DNA of 11,489 nucleotides from assembly GCA_017646785.1 (NCBI GenBank), contig JAGCLX010000138.1, forward strand, positions 1 through 11,489, in the 5' to 3' direction. The stretch is from Alistipes sp. GTDB taxonomy: Bacteria > Bacteroidota > Bacteroidia > Bacteroidales > Rikenellaceae. This document shows, in pieces, positions 1 to 6,356 of the stretch (positions are counted from its first letter, which is position 1; each line of letters starts with the position of its first letter). Under the pieces are notes generated by a model, which was given only the letters and a program-made list of their open reading frames with translations, ran no database searches and was not told the origin of the DNA. A program made the translations under genes and the position numbers.

Positions 1-1
1 G

Positions 2-1198
2 TCACTCTTCAACTACATCAACGTCAGCCCCTCGTTCAGCTACACCGAGCGCTGGTACTTCAAGAAGGTTAGACAGCAGTGGAACGAAGAGACTAATACC
101 GTTGAGACCCTCGACCCCGAGTATGGCTTCTGGCGTCTGTATAACTACAACGCCTCAGTATCGGCAAACACCACCATCTATGGTACCTACACCGCGAAGA
201 AGCGCGAGCGTAAGTTGCAGGCTGTGCGCCACACCCTTACGCCCAACGTAGGTCTGAACTTCGCCCCCGACTTCAGCCGCCAGATGTATGGCTTCTACGA
301 GACCGTACAGACCGATACTACGGGTAAGTTCAAGGTGTACTCTCCATTTACGGACAACGCTTATGGTGTGCCAAGCAGTGGCCAGCAGTTCGCCATCACC
401 TTCGGTCTTTCGCAGTCGCTCGAGGCCAAGATACGCACACGCGATACGGTGAAGAAGGTCAAACTTATAGACCAGATATCTATCAACGGCTCGTACAACT
501 TCCTTGCTGACTCAATGCGCCTATCGACACTACCCATTCAGCTACGTACGACGGTATATCAGAATATCGCCCTCAACCTATCGCTCACGCTCGATCCCTA
601 CGAGGTGTCACCCCAGGGTGTGCGCTACAATAAGTTGATGTGGAGTCGCGGTAGCATAGGCCGCTTGCAGAGCGCAAGCTGGAGCTTTGGTTACACCTTC
701 CGCTCACGCGAGAATAAGGGTCAGGTTGCAGGTAATGACATCACCTCGCTCCCTGCCGAATACTTCAACTCATGGTCCGACCCTTATGGTCAACTAAACC
801 CCGCAATGCGAAGGCAATGGATGGCTGGCCAATACTACGACTTCTCGATACCGTGGAATTTCGGATTTAACTATAGCTTCAGCTATAGCGCGCGCTTTGT
901 GAATAATGGTACTACGGGTTATACCAAGAACCTGCAGCAGACCATCAATGTCAACGCCAGCGTCAAGCTTACGCCCAAGACCATGATTACGGCGACATCG
1001 GGTTACGACTTCACGGCACGCAAAATGTCGATGACCTCCATATCTATCACGCGCGACCTGCATTGTTGGCAGATGTCCTTCACGTGGATCCCATTCGGTA
1101 ACCACAAGAGTTGGGCATTTAACATCGGTGTTAAGGCAGCATCACTTGCCGACTTGAAGTATGATAAGAGCTACTCGCAGTACGACTACATGTATTAG
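2..1198 (+). CDS. lptD: LptD-like LPS assembly outer-membrane protein, C-terminal part (5' truncated)
   Basis: The reading frame is open from base 2 to a TAG at 1196-1198, giving 398 residues without a start, so the N-terminus lies outside the window. The translation is typical outer-membrane beta-barrel: alternating polar and hydrophobic residues, many Tyr, Phe, Trp, Asn and Ser, no transmembrane helix, and an aromatic last residue (ends YDYMY). Segments such as RHTLTPNVGLNFAPDF and, near the end, WIPFG followed by AASLADLKYDK match my memory of the Bacteroidetes LptD family. LptD forms the outer-membrane channel that places LPS in the outer leaflet. I infer that only the barrel's C-terminal strands are present; the periplasmic OstA-like domain would be upstream. 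A different outer-membrane barrel family is possible but less likely. No start at 215 is proposed, because coding character continues upstream of that ATG. Confidence 0.75.
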   Translation, partial: SLFNYINVSPSFSYTERWYFKKVRQQWNEETNTVETLDPEYGFWRLYNYNASVSANTTIYGTYTAKKRERKLQAVRHTLTPNVGLNFAPDFSRQMYGFYETVQTDTTGKFKVYSPFTDNAYGVPSSGQQFAITFGLSQSLEAKIRTRDTVKKVKLIDQISINGSYNFLADSMRLSTLPIQLRTTVYQNIALNLSLTLDPYEVSPQGVRYNKLMWSRGSIGRLQSASWSFGYTFRSRENKGQVAGNDITSLPAEYFNSWSDPYGQLNPAMRRQWMAGQYYDFSIPWNFGFNYSFSYSARFVNNGTTGYTKNLQQTINVNASVKLTPKTMITATSGYDFTARKMSMTSISITRDLHCWQMSFTWIPFGNHKSWAFNIGVKAASLADLKYDKSYSQYDYMY

Positions 1199-1213
1199 TC
1201 GTTAGTATAGAAA

Positions 1214-1250
1214 TATCTGTAGAGCATACCCCTCGTAAGCTCTACAGATA
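1214..1250 (+). terminator. Perfect 12-bp stem-loop after the LptD gene, possible terminator
   Basis: TATCTGTAGAGC (1214-1225) and GCTCTACAGATA (1239-1250) are perfectly complementary around a 13-nt loop, starting 16 nt after the LptD stop. No T-tract follows on either strand, only an A/T mix, so this is not a classical intrinsic terminator. It could end the upstream transcript, stabilise its 3' end or attenuate read-through into the small gene at 1282. The hairpin is seen directly; its role is inferred. Confidence 0.45.
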
Positions 1251-1281
1251 ATATAAAATATGTATAAAATAGGTGTGAATT

Positions 1282-1569
1282 ATGAACTTTACAGGAATTA
1301 TAGCAGGTCTTGCAACATTTTTTATAATAGGAGTTTTTCATCCTATTGTTATTAAAGCAGAGTATTATCTCGGCACAAAGTGCTGGTGGATGTTTCTCGT
1401 GGCAGGCATCGTGTTTTGTGCACTATCAATCATGGTTGCGAATTTTATTGTATCCACAATCCTTGGTGTAACAGCCTTTTCATCATTCTGGAGCATACTG
1501 GAGTTGATCCATCAGAAGAGACGTGTCGATAAGGGCTGGTTCCCCGAAGGTCCAGGCCACAACAAATAA
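1282..1569 (+). CDS. DUF4491-like small integral membrane protein
   Basis: This 95-residue protein begins with a hydrophobic segment at about residues 4-24, which contains the HP pair at 20-21 before KAEYYLG. Two further hydrophobic stretches lie at about 36-52 and 53-72, and the C-terminus is basic and soluble: FWSILEL, then QKRRVDKGWFPEGPG. The order HP, EYY, SFWSI-EL, RV-KGWFP is what I recall for DUF4491, a family of roughly 100-residue membrane proteins of unknown function common in Bacteroidales. No enzymatic motif is visible. The gene stands alone, 83 nt after the LptD stop and immediately before a strong terminator. Its first half is clearly more A/T-rich than its neighbours. The ATG at 1282 is the first start in frame before the first hydrophobic segment. 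Function should be left as unknown. Confidence 0.75.
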   Translation: MNFTGIIAGLATFFIIGVFHPIVIKAEYYLGTKCWWMFLVAGIVFCALSIMVANFIVSTILGVTAFSSFWSILELIHQKRRVDKGWFPEGPGHNK

Positions 1570-1597
1570 CACAAAGGCAACATAGAGGCAAAAATAT

Positions 1598-1632
1598 ACC
1601 CGCTTAACAGACAGCTGTTAGGCGGGTTTGTT
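1598..1632 (+). terminator. Rho-independent terminator of the small membrane-protein gene
   Basis: ACCCGCTTAACAG (1598-1610) pairs with CTGTTAGGCGGGT (1615-1627) over 13 bp, with one G-T wobble and an ACAG tetraloop. It is followed by TTGTTTT. It lies 28 nt after the stop codon at 1569. This is a textbook intrinsic terminator for plus-strand transcription and protects the opposing operon from read-through. Confidence 0.85.
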
Positions 1633-1670
1633 TTAGATGTCAGTTCAATGTCAGCCATTCTACCATAGTA

Positions 1671-1805
1671 AAGCAGTTTCTTGTCAGAAGCCGTAAGATG
1701 TGGCGATGACATGAAAAAGCCCCGGATGGGTAGTACTAATAGTACGTCCTATTCGGGGTTTTGATTGAAGCGCCACAGATTGCGGCTTATCACAAGAAAC
1801 TACTT
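1671..1805. repeat. 135-nt two-stage imperfect palindrome at the operon 3' end
   Basis: The outer arms at 1671-1705 and 1771-1805 are inverted copies of each other with 29 of 35 positions matching. The inner arms are the intrinsic terminator at 1715-1762. Between outer and inner stems lie about 9 and 8 unpaired nt. The right outer arm contains the TAG stop (1800-1802) and last Lys codon (1803-1805) of the ferredoxin-NuoB fusion gene, so the palindrome overlaps the end of a coding sequence. It could be a small non-autonomous palindromic element that landed at the gene end, or an extended 3' RNA hairpin. No transposase and no clear target-site duplication is visible. Confidence 0.6.
1715..1762 (-). 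terminator. Intrinsic terminator of the Hyf-like operon
   Basis: Read on the minus strand, a long stem built on CCCCG/CGGGG with an inner GTACT/AGTAC helix closes on a three-base loop (1738-1740). It contains two mismatches and wobble pairs, and the GGGGC arm is followed by TTTTT. It lies 38 nt after the TAG at 1800-1802. On the plus strand the same hairpin is followed by TTTTG, so it may also act in the other direction and serve as a back-up for plus-strand transcripts. Confidence 0.8.
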
Positions 1806-2549
1806 GCGGAGTTTGGTGATACCATCTATGAAACACAATGGATGTGTAGGGGCGCCAGGCAACCACAAATCGACATGATACTTATCGAGGAACGAACGGT
1901 CTACCGCAGGGCTATCGGCATAGAGACCACCAGAGATAGCCTCAGAGCCACATACGACAAGGATCTTAGGCTCGGCGATAGAGTTGTAACAGATGTCGAG
2001 CGCCTCTGCCATGTTTGAAGATATGGGACCTGTGAGGACAAGACCATCGGCATGACGAGGTGAGGCTGTAAAGCCAACACCATAGCGACCAAAGTCGAAG
2101 TTTACATTTCCCGTAGCATTAAGCTCCATCTCCACCGATACATCGCCACCAGCCGACACCTCGCGAAGCTGAAGGGTCTGACCGAAGTACTTAGCAATCT
2201 CGGGGCGCACAGCCTCCTTCGTAAAGCAAGGCTTTGTCTGTCCCGCCATGACAACAAGGTCCTCGCGGCGTGTAGCAGCAAGGCGATGCTCATTTGTAAA
2301 ACGTATATTCTTTGGTGCTATGCGCTGGCACTCACCACAGAAGAGACACTTACCCATATCGAGGGTGAGAGGTGTGGTTGTGATAGCACCCATGGGGCAT
2401 ATCTTAGCGGCGCGCTCCAAGTCGCTCTTATCCTCGGTGATGGTGAGCATGGGGAAGCCACGGAACTCCTCCGTTAGAGTCACCTTATCCAGGTTGGGTA
2501 TATACTGCCTGCCATGACTACGCAGGATTCTTAATTTTCCAAATAGCAT
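1800..2549 (-). CDS. Ferredoxin-NuoB fusion (HyfH-HyfI-like) subunit with most Fe-S ligands lost
   Basis: This 249-residue protein joins two subunits that are separate in E. coli hydrogenase 4. Residues 1-110 are a HyfH/NuoI-like ferredoxin domain; residues 111-249 are a HyfI/NuoB-like domain, recognised by SPRHADGLVLTGP (163-175), an AISGG stretch (204-208) and LPGAPTHP (230-237). In the ferredoxin half the first motif keeps only its last cysteine (C51, in KICPMGAI). The second keeps CxxCxxC (C68, C71, C74), but its final Cys is A78 (RIAPKN). In standard 2[4Fe-4S] folds these four remaining cysteines bind one and the same cluster. The NuoB half has D136, V139, E203 and A233 where the four proximal-cluster cysteines are expected. 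The domain is otherwise well preserved, with no frameshift. Last gene of the operon, 30 nt after the HyfG-like gene; the terminator follows. It presumably sits as the peripheral-arm linker of the complex, but its electron-transfer role is doubtful. Confidence 0.85.
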   Translation of the reverse strand: MLFGKLRILRSHGRQYIPNLDKVTLTEEFRGFPMLTITEDKSDLERAAKICPMGAITTTPLTLDMGKCLFCGECQRIAPKNIRFTNEHRLAATRREDLVVMAGQTKPCFTKEAVRPEIAKYFGQTLQLREVSAGGDVSVEMELNATGNVNFDFGRYGVGFTASPRHADGLVLTGPISSNMAEALDICYNSIAEPKILVVCGSEAISGGLYADSPAVDRSFLDKYHVDLWLPGAPTHPLCFIDGITKLRK

Positions 2550-2571
2550 AACTCTATTATTTTCTATTGCG

Positions 2572-2596
2572 CGTGACCACTACAAGTCGTGACCAC
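2572..2596. repeat. Short direct repeat at the 3' end of the NuoD-like gene
   Basis: CGTGACCAC occurs at 2572-2580 and again at 2588-2596, a 16-nt period. It spans the last codons of the HyfG-like gene, its TAG stop (2580-2582) and the start of the 30-nt spacer. It may be a small tandem duplication that set the present C-terminus, or a chance repeat. Confidence 0.5.
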
Positions 2597-4094
2597 AGTA
2601 CGACAGGTTAAAACTCTTGTTGTTGATGGGGAAATCCGAGATGCCCTCCGTGCGCACAGCGATGGCAAGACCCAACCAGTTGTGAACACTGGGATCCTTC
2701 ACCTTGTACTTAGCGATGCTGCCCTCGGCATTGGTGAGTGCCACGTGACATATCTCACCTCGCCAGCCCTCAACAAGCGAGAATGAGAGCGCATCAGCCT
2801 TAAGTGGCGCATTGTAGTCGGGTACCGCAATATGCTCCGAGGGCTTATACTCTGCAAGCACACGCTCGATGTAGTCGATACTCTGCAACACCTCATCCAT
2901 GCGCGTAGCAAGACGCGACATAACATCGCCATCAGTGCGCAATACGGGCGTGTGGCTAAACTCGCCAGCATAGAAACCCGAGGGGTGTGTAGCACGGATA
3001 TCGCGCGCCAAGCCACTTGCACGTGCCGCCTGACCCACGCCACCGATTGTTGTCATCTCCTCTTTTGACACAAGACCACACTGCTCGAAACGCGCAAGAA
3101 GGGTCTGCGCATCGAGGATATCCTCACGCACCTCGTTATAGCGGCGACGCACATCTGCCATATTGGCGCGGATGGTAGCAATCTTGGCCTCGGTGAGTGG
3201 GAAGTTCGAGCCACATGGGCGAATCAAGCTCTTACCAAAGCGGTTACCACACCACGCCTGTGTGGTGTTGATGGTAACGGTACGCAACGCCTCACACGCC
3301 ACCTGATATAGCTGGAAGCCGATATCTGTAGCCAAAGCTCCCGTATCTGCGAGGTGCATAGCCACGCGCTCAAGCTCTATAGCCACAAGGCGCTCACGCT
3401 TAAGGTCGTCACCCACATCTACGCCCGCGAGCTTCTCAACAAGCTCAGCAAAGGCTGTGGTGTGTCCCACGGCTGTATCTCCCGCGATAGACTCAGCGAT
3501 GAGCGTCTGGCGCAAACGGTTATCGTTGCGCAACATCTCGCTCTCCACGCCACGGTGCTGGTAGCCGAGTGCTATCTCAAGGTGCAACACCTGCTCACCA
3601 TCACAGATAAAACGGAAGGCACCTGGCTCGATGATACCCGCATGGATAGGACCCACATTAACCTCGTGAAGTTCCTCACCCTCAATAGTATAGAAGGGAT
3701 AACTCTCCATCGTAGACTCCTTGTCGCGACGGTCGAATGGGAAGCGCAAGGGCTTGAGCCATGGGTGGCCATCGAAGGGCACAGCGTAGAGCTCGAATAT
3801 CTCGCGCTCGAAGGGGTGGAACTGCTGATGCACGGCAGTGAGCGAAGCAAGGCCCTCGGCATAGTAGTCGGGGATGAACGAGGTGATGAGCACCTCGCCA
3901 GTCTGGTCGTCGAGCAGTATCATATAGAACTTAAGACCCGACTCCACCTCTGTAGCAAAGTAGTGAGCGACATGGTAGCGGCTATCGTTCATACGCTCCT
4001 TAAGGTCGTTATATAGCGCCTCGTACTCCACAACGGGGATATCGGCAATCGCCACCGCCGAGGCTGTATTATTTGTTCTGTAAAACATCTCCAT
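2580..4094 (-). CDS. HyfG-like NuoC-NuoD fusion, hydrogenase-type large subunit without NiFe site
   Basis: This 504-residue protein has a NuoC/30-kDa domain (about residues 20-130, with FEREIFELYAVPFDGHP at 95-111). It is followed by a NuoD/NiFe large-subunit domain (about 145-504, with QHRGVE at 179-184). That fusion is typical of HyfG/HycE; E. coli HyfG is somewhat longer. Active NiFe enzymes carry CGxC near the start of the NuoD domain and DPCxxC near the end. Here the first site reads IAGDTAVGH (203-211), with A204 and T207 in place of cysteines; Gly and His are kept. The second reads FNLSYCGHD (495-503), with L497 for the first cysteine and only C500 retained. A NiFe centre is therefore not expected. 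The protein ends four residues after C500, so there is no C-terminal peptide for a maturation protease. It overlaps nothing and starts 2 nt after the HyfF-like gene. Likely a structural or unknown-substrate subunit of an Ehr-type complex. Confidence 0.88.
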   Translation of the reverse strand: MEMFYRTNNTASAVAIADIPVVEYEALYNDLKERMNDSRYHVAHYFATEVESGLKFYMILLDDQTGEVLITSFIPDYYAEGLASLTAVHQQFHPFEREIFELYAVPFDGHPWLKPLRFPFDRRDKESTMESYPFYTIEGEELHEVNVGPIHAGIIEPGAFRFICDGEQVLHLEIALGYQHRGVESEMLRNDNRLRQTLIAESIAGDTAVGHTTAFAELVEKLAGVDVGDDLKRERLVAIELERVAMHLADTGALATDIGFQLYQVACEALRTVTINTTQAWCGNRFGKSLIRPCGSNFPLTEAKIATIRANMADVRRRYNEVREDILDAQTLLARFEQCGLVSKEEMTTIGGVGQAARASGLARDIRATHPSGFYAGEFSHTPVLRTDGDVMSRLATRMDEVLQSIDYIERVLAEYKPSEHIAVPDYNAPLKADALSFSLVEGWRGEICHVALTNAEGSIAKYKVKDPSVHNWLGLAIAVRTEGISDFPINNKSFNLSYCGHDL

Positions 4095-4096
4095 GG

Positions 4097-5719
4097 CTAT
4101 TCGATAGTTTCATCAGTTGATGTTAGTTCAATTTCGCACTCCTGTGCAGGCTCTGTGGCAACCGCCTCCTCGGCAACTACCTCACCATCAAGCACAAGCT
4201 CCTCCGCAGTAGGCTCAGCCACCTCGGTAGACTCCTCCACTTCGGCTACAACCTCCTCAGCGACAGCCTCCTCAACAACGACAGTCTCCTCTGCAACCTC
4301 CACTGCGGGAGCTACATTAACGATGTCGTCAATAGCGTCAACGAGCACCTGAGGCTGCCAAAGACCAAATACGATAGCAAGGACCAAAGGAATAGAGGCG
4401 ATATACGACAGACGGCGATTTACAGCCGAGAGGTGCAACTCATCCTGGTTAGAGTGGTAGCTAAGGCGCAATGAGCGCGACCATATAGAGTAGAGCACTA
4501 CGCACATAAGCACGAGCATAAGCACAAGCAACCACCACTTCTCAACCGACACAATCTCCGTGAAGATCATCACCTCAGAGATGAAGAGTGGTGAGGGTGG
4601 GAATGCCAATAGCACAAGCGTGCCGACGATAAAGCCGATAGCACCCACACGGTTGATATTGATGTAGTTACCTATGCGATTGATGCTATAGCTGTCGTAA
4701 ACATGGCGCATGATACCCACATGGAAGAACATCGAGCTCTTAACAAAGGTGTGGCACACGACATGGAACACCGCAGCCCAGAGCGCCACACCACCAACAC
4801 CGAGGCCGATGGCCACGATACCCATATTCTCTACGGTAGAGTACGACAAGAATCGTTTGTAGTTGTTCGCGCGGCGCAAGAACATGGCACCCACAGCCAA
4901 CGACAAGACACCGATGAGAATCAACAGATGGCGTGCCCACTCAAACACATCACCCGTAGATGCGTAGAGGGTGTAGATGCGCATGATAGAGAGGAAGCCG
5001 GCATTGACAAGCGCCGTAGAGATAAACGCCGAAGCTGGTGCAGGAGCTGCGTAGTTTGCATCGACGCCCACAGTGTAGAGAGGAAAGATCTCCATCTTAC
5101 AGCTATAACCCACAACCATAAGCAAGAATGCCACCTTGAGGTATAGGGGGTTACCCTCGGCGATGACCTCCTTGAGCGATGCGTAGTCCAACGCGCCGTG
5201 TGTAGCCACGGTCGAGAGCAACAAGATGCCGAGGTATGCCATGGCGATACCCGTAGAGCAGACAAAGACATACTTCCAAGTAGCCTCCAGCGACTGCTGG
5301 AACTCACGGTGGTAGATGATACCCGCCGAGCAGATGGTTGTAGCCTCGAGGAACACCCATGTCATAGCGATATTATCCGAGTAGTAGACACACGTGATGG
5401 CTACGGCAAGGAGCATGAGCAATGTATAGTATGCCTTATACGAGCGTATAGATACGTTTTCAGCCTTGAGGTATGACGACGAGTGCAAGAGCGAGAAGCC
5501 CAACACCACAGTCATAAGTGCATGGAAAAGCAACGCCATGCTATCAGCGCGGAAGATGTGCAACAGCACGGCATCCACCCTACCCAAGCCAATAACGAGA
5601 GCTATACCCGCCACCTGCACACCAAAGAAGAGTGCAGCGATGATGTTTGTAGCACGCTCGGTGCGCACCACTAGGGGTAGCACAGCGAGAATCAACGATA
5701 TAATCAAAAATGGTAGCAT
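4097..5719 (-). CDS. HyfF/NuoN-like antiporter-type membrane subunit with acidic C-terminal tail
   Basis: This 540-residue polytopic protein belongs to the NuoL/M/N-Mrp antiporter family. Proton-path residues are in place: E125 in WVFLEATT, K208 in YSCKMEIFPLYT followed by APAPASA, K288 in NNYKRFLSYSTVENMG, H323 and K327 in CHTFVKSSMFF, and the PPSPLFISE segment at 374-382. The hydrophobic core, about 14 membrane segments, ends near residue 465. E. coli HyfF is about the same total length, but here the last 70 residues (471-540) are an appendage made of Glu, Val, Ala and Thr. The tail holds 25 acidic residues and no Lys or Arg. It is presumably disordered or helical and outside the membrane. 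The gene starts 4 nt after the HyfE-like stop, consistent with translational coupling. It would form one of the two ion-translocating modules of the complex. Confidence 0.9.
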   Translation of the reverse strand: MLPFLIISLILAVLPLVVRTERATNIIAALFFGVQVAGIALVIGLGRVDAVLLHIFRADSMALLFHALMTVVLGFSLLHSSSYLKAENVSIRSYKAYYTLLMLLAVAITCVYYSDNIAMTWVFLEATTICSAGIIYHREFQQSLEATWKYVFVCSTGIAMAYLGILLLSTVATHGALDYASLKEVIAEGNPLYLKVAFLLMVVGYSCKMEIFPLYTVGVDANYAAPAPASAFISTALVNAGFLSIMRIYTLYASTGDVFEWARHLLILIGVLSLAVGAMFLRRANNYKRFLSYSTVENMGIVAIGLGVGGVALWAAVFHVVCHTFVKSSMFFHVGIMRHVYDSYSINRIGNYININRVGAIGFIVGTLVLLAFPPSPLFISEVMIFTEIVSVEKWWLLVLMLVLMCVVLYSIWSRSLRLSYHSNQDELHLSAVNRRLSYIASIPLVLAIVFGLWQPQVLVDAIDDIVNVAPAVEVAEETVVVEEAVAEEVVAEVEESTEVAEPTAEELVLDGEVVAEEAVATEPAQECEIELTSTDETIE

Positions 5720-5723
5720 AGCA

Positions 5724-6350
5724 TTAATCTTTAATCGAGGTTAGAGCATCACTCTCATCCGTATTCATATCGTTATCCATGCGGCGAAGGAACATACCGA
5801 GAACAAGGATAGAGATAAGGATATCGAGCATAATAGCAAGGTTGATAAGCATGGGCAACTCAACACCTATAGCCATCGAGAAGAGGAACACACCGTTCTC
5901 GATAACGAGGAAGCCCACCAAGTGTGCAAATACACGCTTACGCATCACTATGAGGATAAGACCCGACAAGAGAGCGTAGAGTGCCACACCAAACGAGATG
6001 GTATCGGCGCCACTATTCTGCATGTAGTAGGTGATTGTGCAGCTGGCGATAAGCGCCACGATAGACATCACCAACGAGCCAAACTGCGTAGATGAGCTTG
6101 TCACGCGGTTGATCTTTGTCTTATGGATAACCTGCATCAAGATGATGGGGATAACAATCGCCTTAAACACCAACGTCTCCACGATGATGAATGCCATCTC
6201 CACAGGATGGAAGGCATGCATACGTGCCATAGCGAGGCCAAAGAGCAACAAGCCCTGCAGCGCGAGAATCATCGTGTGCGAACGAAATCTGTCGGCCATA
6301 GCGAGATAGATCAACGACAGAACGTACAATATAATGAGTGATAGTATCAT
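5724..6350 (-). CDS. HyfE/NuoK-like membrane subunit
   Basis: This 208-residue protein has about six membrane segments. It matches HyfE in length (E. coli HyfE is about 216) and layout, with a NuoK-related C-terminal half. Buried acidic residues are visible: E58 in IIVETLVFKAIVIP, E151 in GFLVIENGVFLFSMA and E164 in GVELPMLIN; D176 follows in LDILIS. In NuoK, intramembrane glutamates link the quinone-side E-channel to the antiporter subunits, and these are the likely equivalents. The C-terminus is short and acidic (MDNDMNTDESD). The gene lies 6 nt after the HyfC-like stop and 4 nt before the HyfF-like start, so it is translationally coupled on both sides. Confidence 0.87.
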   Translation of the reverse strand: MILSLIILYVLSLIYLAMADRFRSHTMILALQGLLLFGLAMARMHAFHPVEMAFIIVETLVFKAIVIPIILMQVIHKTKINRVTSSSTQFGSLVMSIVALIASCTITYYMQNSGADTISFGVALYALLSGLILIVMRKRVFAHLVGFLVIENGVFLFSMAIGVELPMLINLAIMLDILISILVLGMFLRRMDNDMNTDESDALTSIKD

Positions 6351-6356
6351 AGCCTA

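Noticed and set aside
1761..2018. Plus-strand frame whose first residues look protein-like and faintly resemble the minus-strand frame starting at 1712
   Set aside because: The resemblance is produced by the two outer arms of the inverted repeat being read from both sides. The rest is antisense to the NuoB-like domain.
3354..4016. Long plus-strand open frame of 220 codons opposite the HyfG-like gene
   Set aside because: It is antisense to a clearly conserved NuoC-NuoD protein; its translation has no family features and reflects codon bias of the real gene.
4155..4352. Ser/Thr/Ala-rich plus-strand frame resembling a low-complexity surface protein
   Set aside because: It is the antisense reading of the Glu/Val-rich tail of the HyfF-like gene.
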